A stretch of 64,000 bases of DNA from Arenibacter amylolyticus (GTDB lineage Bacteria > Bacteroidota > Bacteroidia > Flavobacteriales > Flavobacteriaceae): contig NZ_MTAZ01000008.1 in the NCBI RefSeq assembly GCF_002150785.1, forward strand, positions 1 to 64,000, in the 5' to 3' direction. The notes below the pieces were generated by a model that searched no databases, had not been told where the DNA came from, and was given only the letters and a program-made list of their open reading frames with translations. Below, piece by piece: positions 62,457 to 64,000 of this stretch (positions are counted from its first letter, which is position 1; every line of letters begins with the position of its first letter). Position numbers and translations under genes: made by a program.

Positions 62457-63680
62457 ATGAAACAATTAATTACCCTATTACTTTTATTAATAGCAGGGAT
62501 GGCCCAGGCCCAAATAGATACCACTCTTTTACAAATCAATAAAACGGACAGCACCCAACAGGGATTGAATATGGATGCCGTTTACGATAGGCCTTTTCTA
62601 AACTTAGGTAAATTGCCCGTCTCCGTGGGCGGGTATATGGAAGCCAACTGGCAATATATGGGTACCGAAGGCATTACGGAAGGACACGAATTTCAAATGA
62701 GGAGAATGACCCTCTTTGTGTCGTCTACCATCGGGAAAAAATTAAAATTTATGAGTGAGATCGAATTTGAGGAAGGCGGAAACCATATTGCGATTGAATT
62801 CGCTTCCTTGGATGTAGAATTCCACCCCTTGTTCAATCTCCGCGGAGGAATCATTATGAATCCGATTGGGGCTTTTAACCAAAATCACGACGGCCCCAAA
62901 TGGGAGTTTACCGATAGGCCCATTTCCGCTACCCAAATGCTTCCTTCTACCTGGAGCAATGCTGGTTTTGGACTCTTTGGTAAAACCTATAAAGGGGATT
63001 GGATGTTAGGCTATGAAGCCTACCTAAGCGGAGGGTTTGACCATACTATTATAGACAACGACCAAAACAGGACCTATTTGCCCGCCTCCAAAGCCAATTT
63101 TGCTAGATTTGAAGAAAGTGCTAGCGGTACCCCCTTAACCACAGGGAAAGTGGCAGTACGTCACAATAATTTTGGAGAGCTAGGTTTGTCCTATATGGGC
63201 GGTATTTACAACACCTTTGAAGACGATGGAGCAGCAGTAGACGAAAAGAGAAGACTTCAGGTGTTCGCCATAGATTATAACCACACCCTTCCCAAATGGA
63301 ACACTTTTATCACCGGCGAATGGGCATGGATAAACGTAGATATTCCTAACAACTATACCCAGTTCTACGGGAACAAACAGCAGGGAGGGTTTGTAGACGT
63401 AGTACAACCATTGATCAGTAAAAAAATGTTGGGGTGGGAAAAGGCATCCCTCAACTTGGCCTGTAGATTGGAATATGTGGATTGGAATGTAGGCACCTTC
63501 CAAGAAACCGGCTATACTATTGGGGACCACTTGTGGAGCGTAATGCCCGCCATTAGCTTTAGGCCCTCGCAACAGACCGTATTCCGCCTTAATTATCGCA
63601 TACAGCAGCAAGTTGATGTACATAATAATCCTGCAGAAAAAACAGCAGGAATTAGTTTGGGACTTTCCACTTATTTCTAG
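62457..63680 (+). CDS. Outer-membrane porin-like beta-barrel protein
   Basis: This 407-residue protein has a signal peptide (LITLLLLLIAGMAQAQ). It then alternates strand-like segments (SVGGYMEANWQYMG, HEFQMRRMTLFVSSTIGKKLKFMSEIEFEE) and ends TAGISLGLSTYF, typical of an OprO/P-like porin. The gene follows the Rieske gene by 94 bases with no terminator, so it may be the third gene of the operon. The cargo is unknown; a metal complex or redox-active compound would fit the context. Confidence 0.82.
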   Translation: MKQLITLLLLLIAGMAQAQIDTTLLQINKTDSTQQGLNMDAVYDRPFLNLGKLPVSVGGYMEANWQYMGTEGITEGHEFQMRRMTLFVSSTIGKKLKFMSEIEFEEGGNHIAIEFASLDVEFHPLFNLRGGIIMNPIGAFNQNHDGPKWEFTDRPISATQMLPSTWSNAGFGLFGKTYKGDWMLGYEAYLSGGFDHTIIDNDQNRTYLPASKANFARFEESASGTPLTTGKVAVRHNNFGELGLSYMGGIYNTFEDDGAAVDEKRRLQVFAIDYNHTLPKWNTFITGEWAWINVDIPNNYTQFYGNKQQGGFVDVVQPLISKKMLGWEKASLNLACRLEYVDWNVGTFQETGYTIGDHLWSVMPAISFRPSQQTVFRLNYRIQQQVDVHNNPAEKTAGISLGLSTYF

Positions 63681-63798
63681 GTAGACCTTAGAAAGAAAGT
63701 CCTTAAAACCTGGACATGGGATCCTAATTTCCATGATTTTAATGAATCGGTATTAGCTGCTACAAATTAAGAGGTTAGACATCCTTCCTTTTTAAGGC

Positions 63799-63806
63799 TA
63801 TCTTTG
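63799..63806 (+). promoter_or_regulatory. -7 promoter box of the last regulator gene
   Basis: TATCTTTG is a perfect TAnnTTTG, 70 bases before the ATG at 63877. Confidence 0.5.
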
Positions 63807-63876
63807 GGCAGAGGGAAGAATAGCTACCCGTAACTGAGAAATATTCCCTACGGTATAAAAAACCAATTAGGAGCCC

Positions 63877-64000
63877 ATGAAAATTTTAATTATAGAGGAC
63901 GACCATACCCTTAGCCAGAATATAGGCGAGGCCCTGAAAGCAGAGTCCATGGTGGTCCAAGTGGTCTATGACGGACTCTTGGCAGAACGCATGCTTAAGA
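63877..64000 (+). CDS. OmpR-type response regulator, 5' part only
   Basis: The frame opens ATG at 63877 and runs off the window after 41 codons. The start MKILIIEDDHTLSQNIGEAL carries the acidic pair (Glu8-Asp9, Asp10) of receiver domains and continues AESMVVQVVYDG. It is most like the OmpR/PhoB or QseB group, but the DNA-binding domain is outside the window. A histidine kinase is likely to follow. Confidence 0.8.
   Translation, partial: MKILIIEDDHTLSQNIGEALKAESMVVQVVYDGLLAERMLK

Overview
The window comes from a member of the Bacteroidota, most likely a marine flavobacterium (Flavobacteriaceae). Three things point there. It has two SusC/SusD pairs and many lipoproteins with a Bacteroidota-style lipobox. 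It carries flavobacterial family genes (DUF3078, DUF3109, DUF1080, and a Pit transporter fused to a PhoU-like domain). Many intergenic regions carry the Bacteroidota promoter -7 box TAnnTTTG, and one carries the whole promoter TTG-N19-TAnnTTTG. The genus cannot be fixed from the sequence alone. No tRNA, rRNA, CRISPR array, insertion sequence or prophage was seen.

Layout. 1-8126 (minus strand): the end-truncated sulfatase lipoprotein, a secreted S15 peptidase/CocE-like hydrolase, and a SusD-SusC uptake pair. 8482-17605: housekeeping genes (aspS, a ClC channel-like protein, tadA, dxs, a DUF3078 barrel, dgt). 17785-21530: a phosphate locus with a porin and a Pit transporter; both promoters carry 11-bp-spaced TAAC repeats that look like Pho boxes. 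21885-27808: an M14 carboxypeptidase lipoprotein followed by a second SusC-SusD pair, probably one peptide-uptake operon. 27865-29972: yicC-gmk-nadD.

30447-41274 is the most interesting accessory region. It holds two DUF1080 lipoproteins, three AP-endonuclease-2/xylose-isomerase-like TIM barrels (one cytoplasmic, one lipoprotein, one Tat-exported), a Gfo/Idh/MocA dehydrogenase, an NupG-like permease, and a GMC flavoprotein with its Tat-exported small partner. This gene set fits oxidation of glycosides to 3-keto-glycosides outside the inner membrane, their cleavage there, uptake of the keto sugar and its reduction inside the cell. A perfect 16-bp palindrome with an AACGTT centre, the shape of a LacI-family operator, lies in the divergent promoter region of the cluster.

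41372-48768: a tandem GC-rich repeat, an overlooked 56-residue secreted peptide gene, a LytTR regulator/LytS-like kinase pair, DUF3109, marC, a C-terminal processing protease and dCMP deaminase. 49316-53001: an iron locus with a siderophore receptor and a PepSY membrane protein behind an iron-box-like palindrome. 53287-58872: TerB-DnaJ protein, bacilliredoxin, plsC, HD hydrolase, a Tat-exported Gfo/Idh/MocA protein and a MgtC/DUF4010 membrane protein. 59105-63680: a DtxR/MntR-family regulator with a possible 51-residue ORF and a DsbA-like protein after it. It is divergent from a di-heme oxidoreductase, Rieske protein and porin operon. A perfect palindrome lies inside the promoter of that operon. 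The window ends in a truncated OmpR-family regulator.
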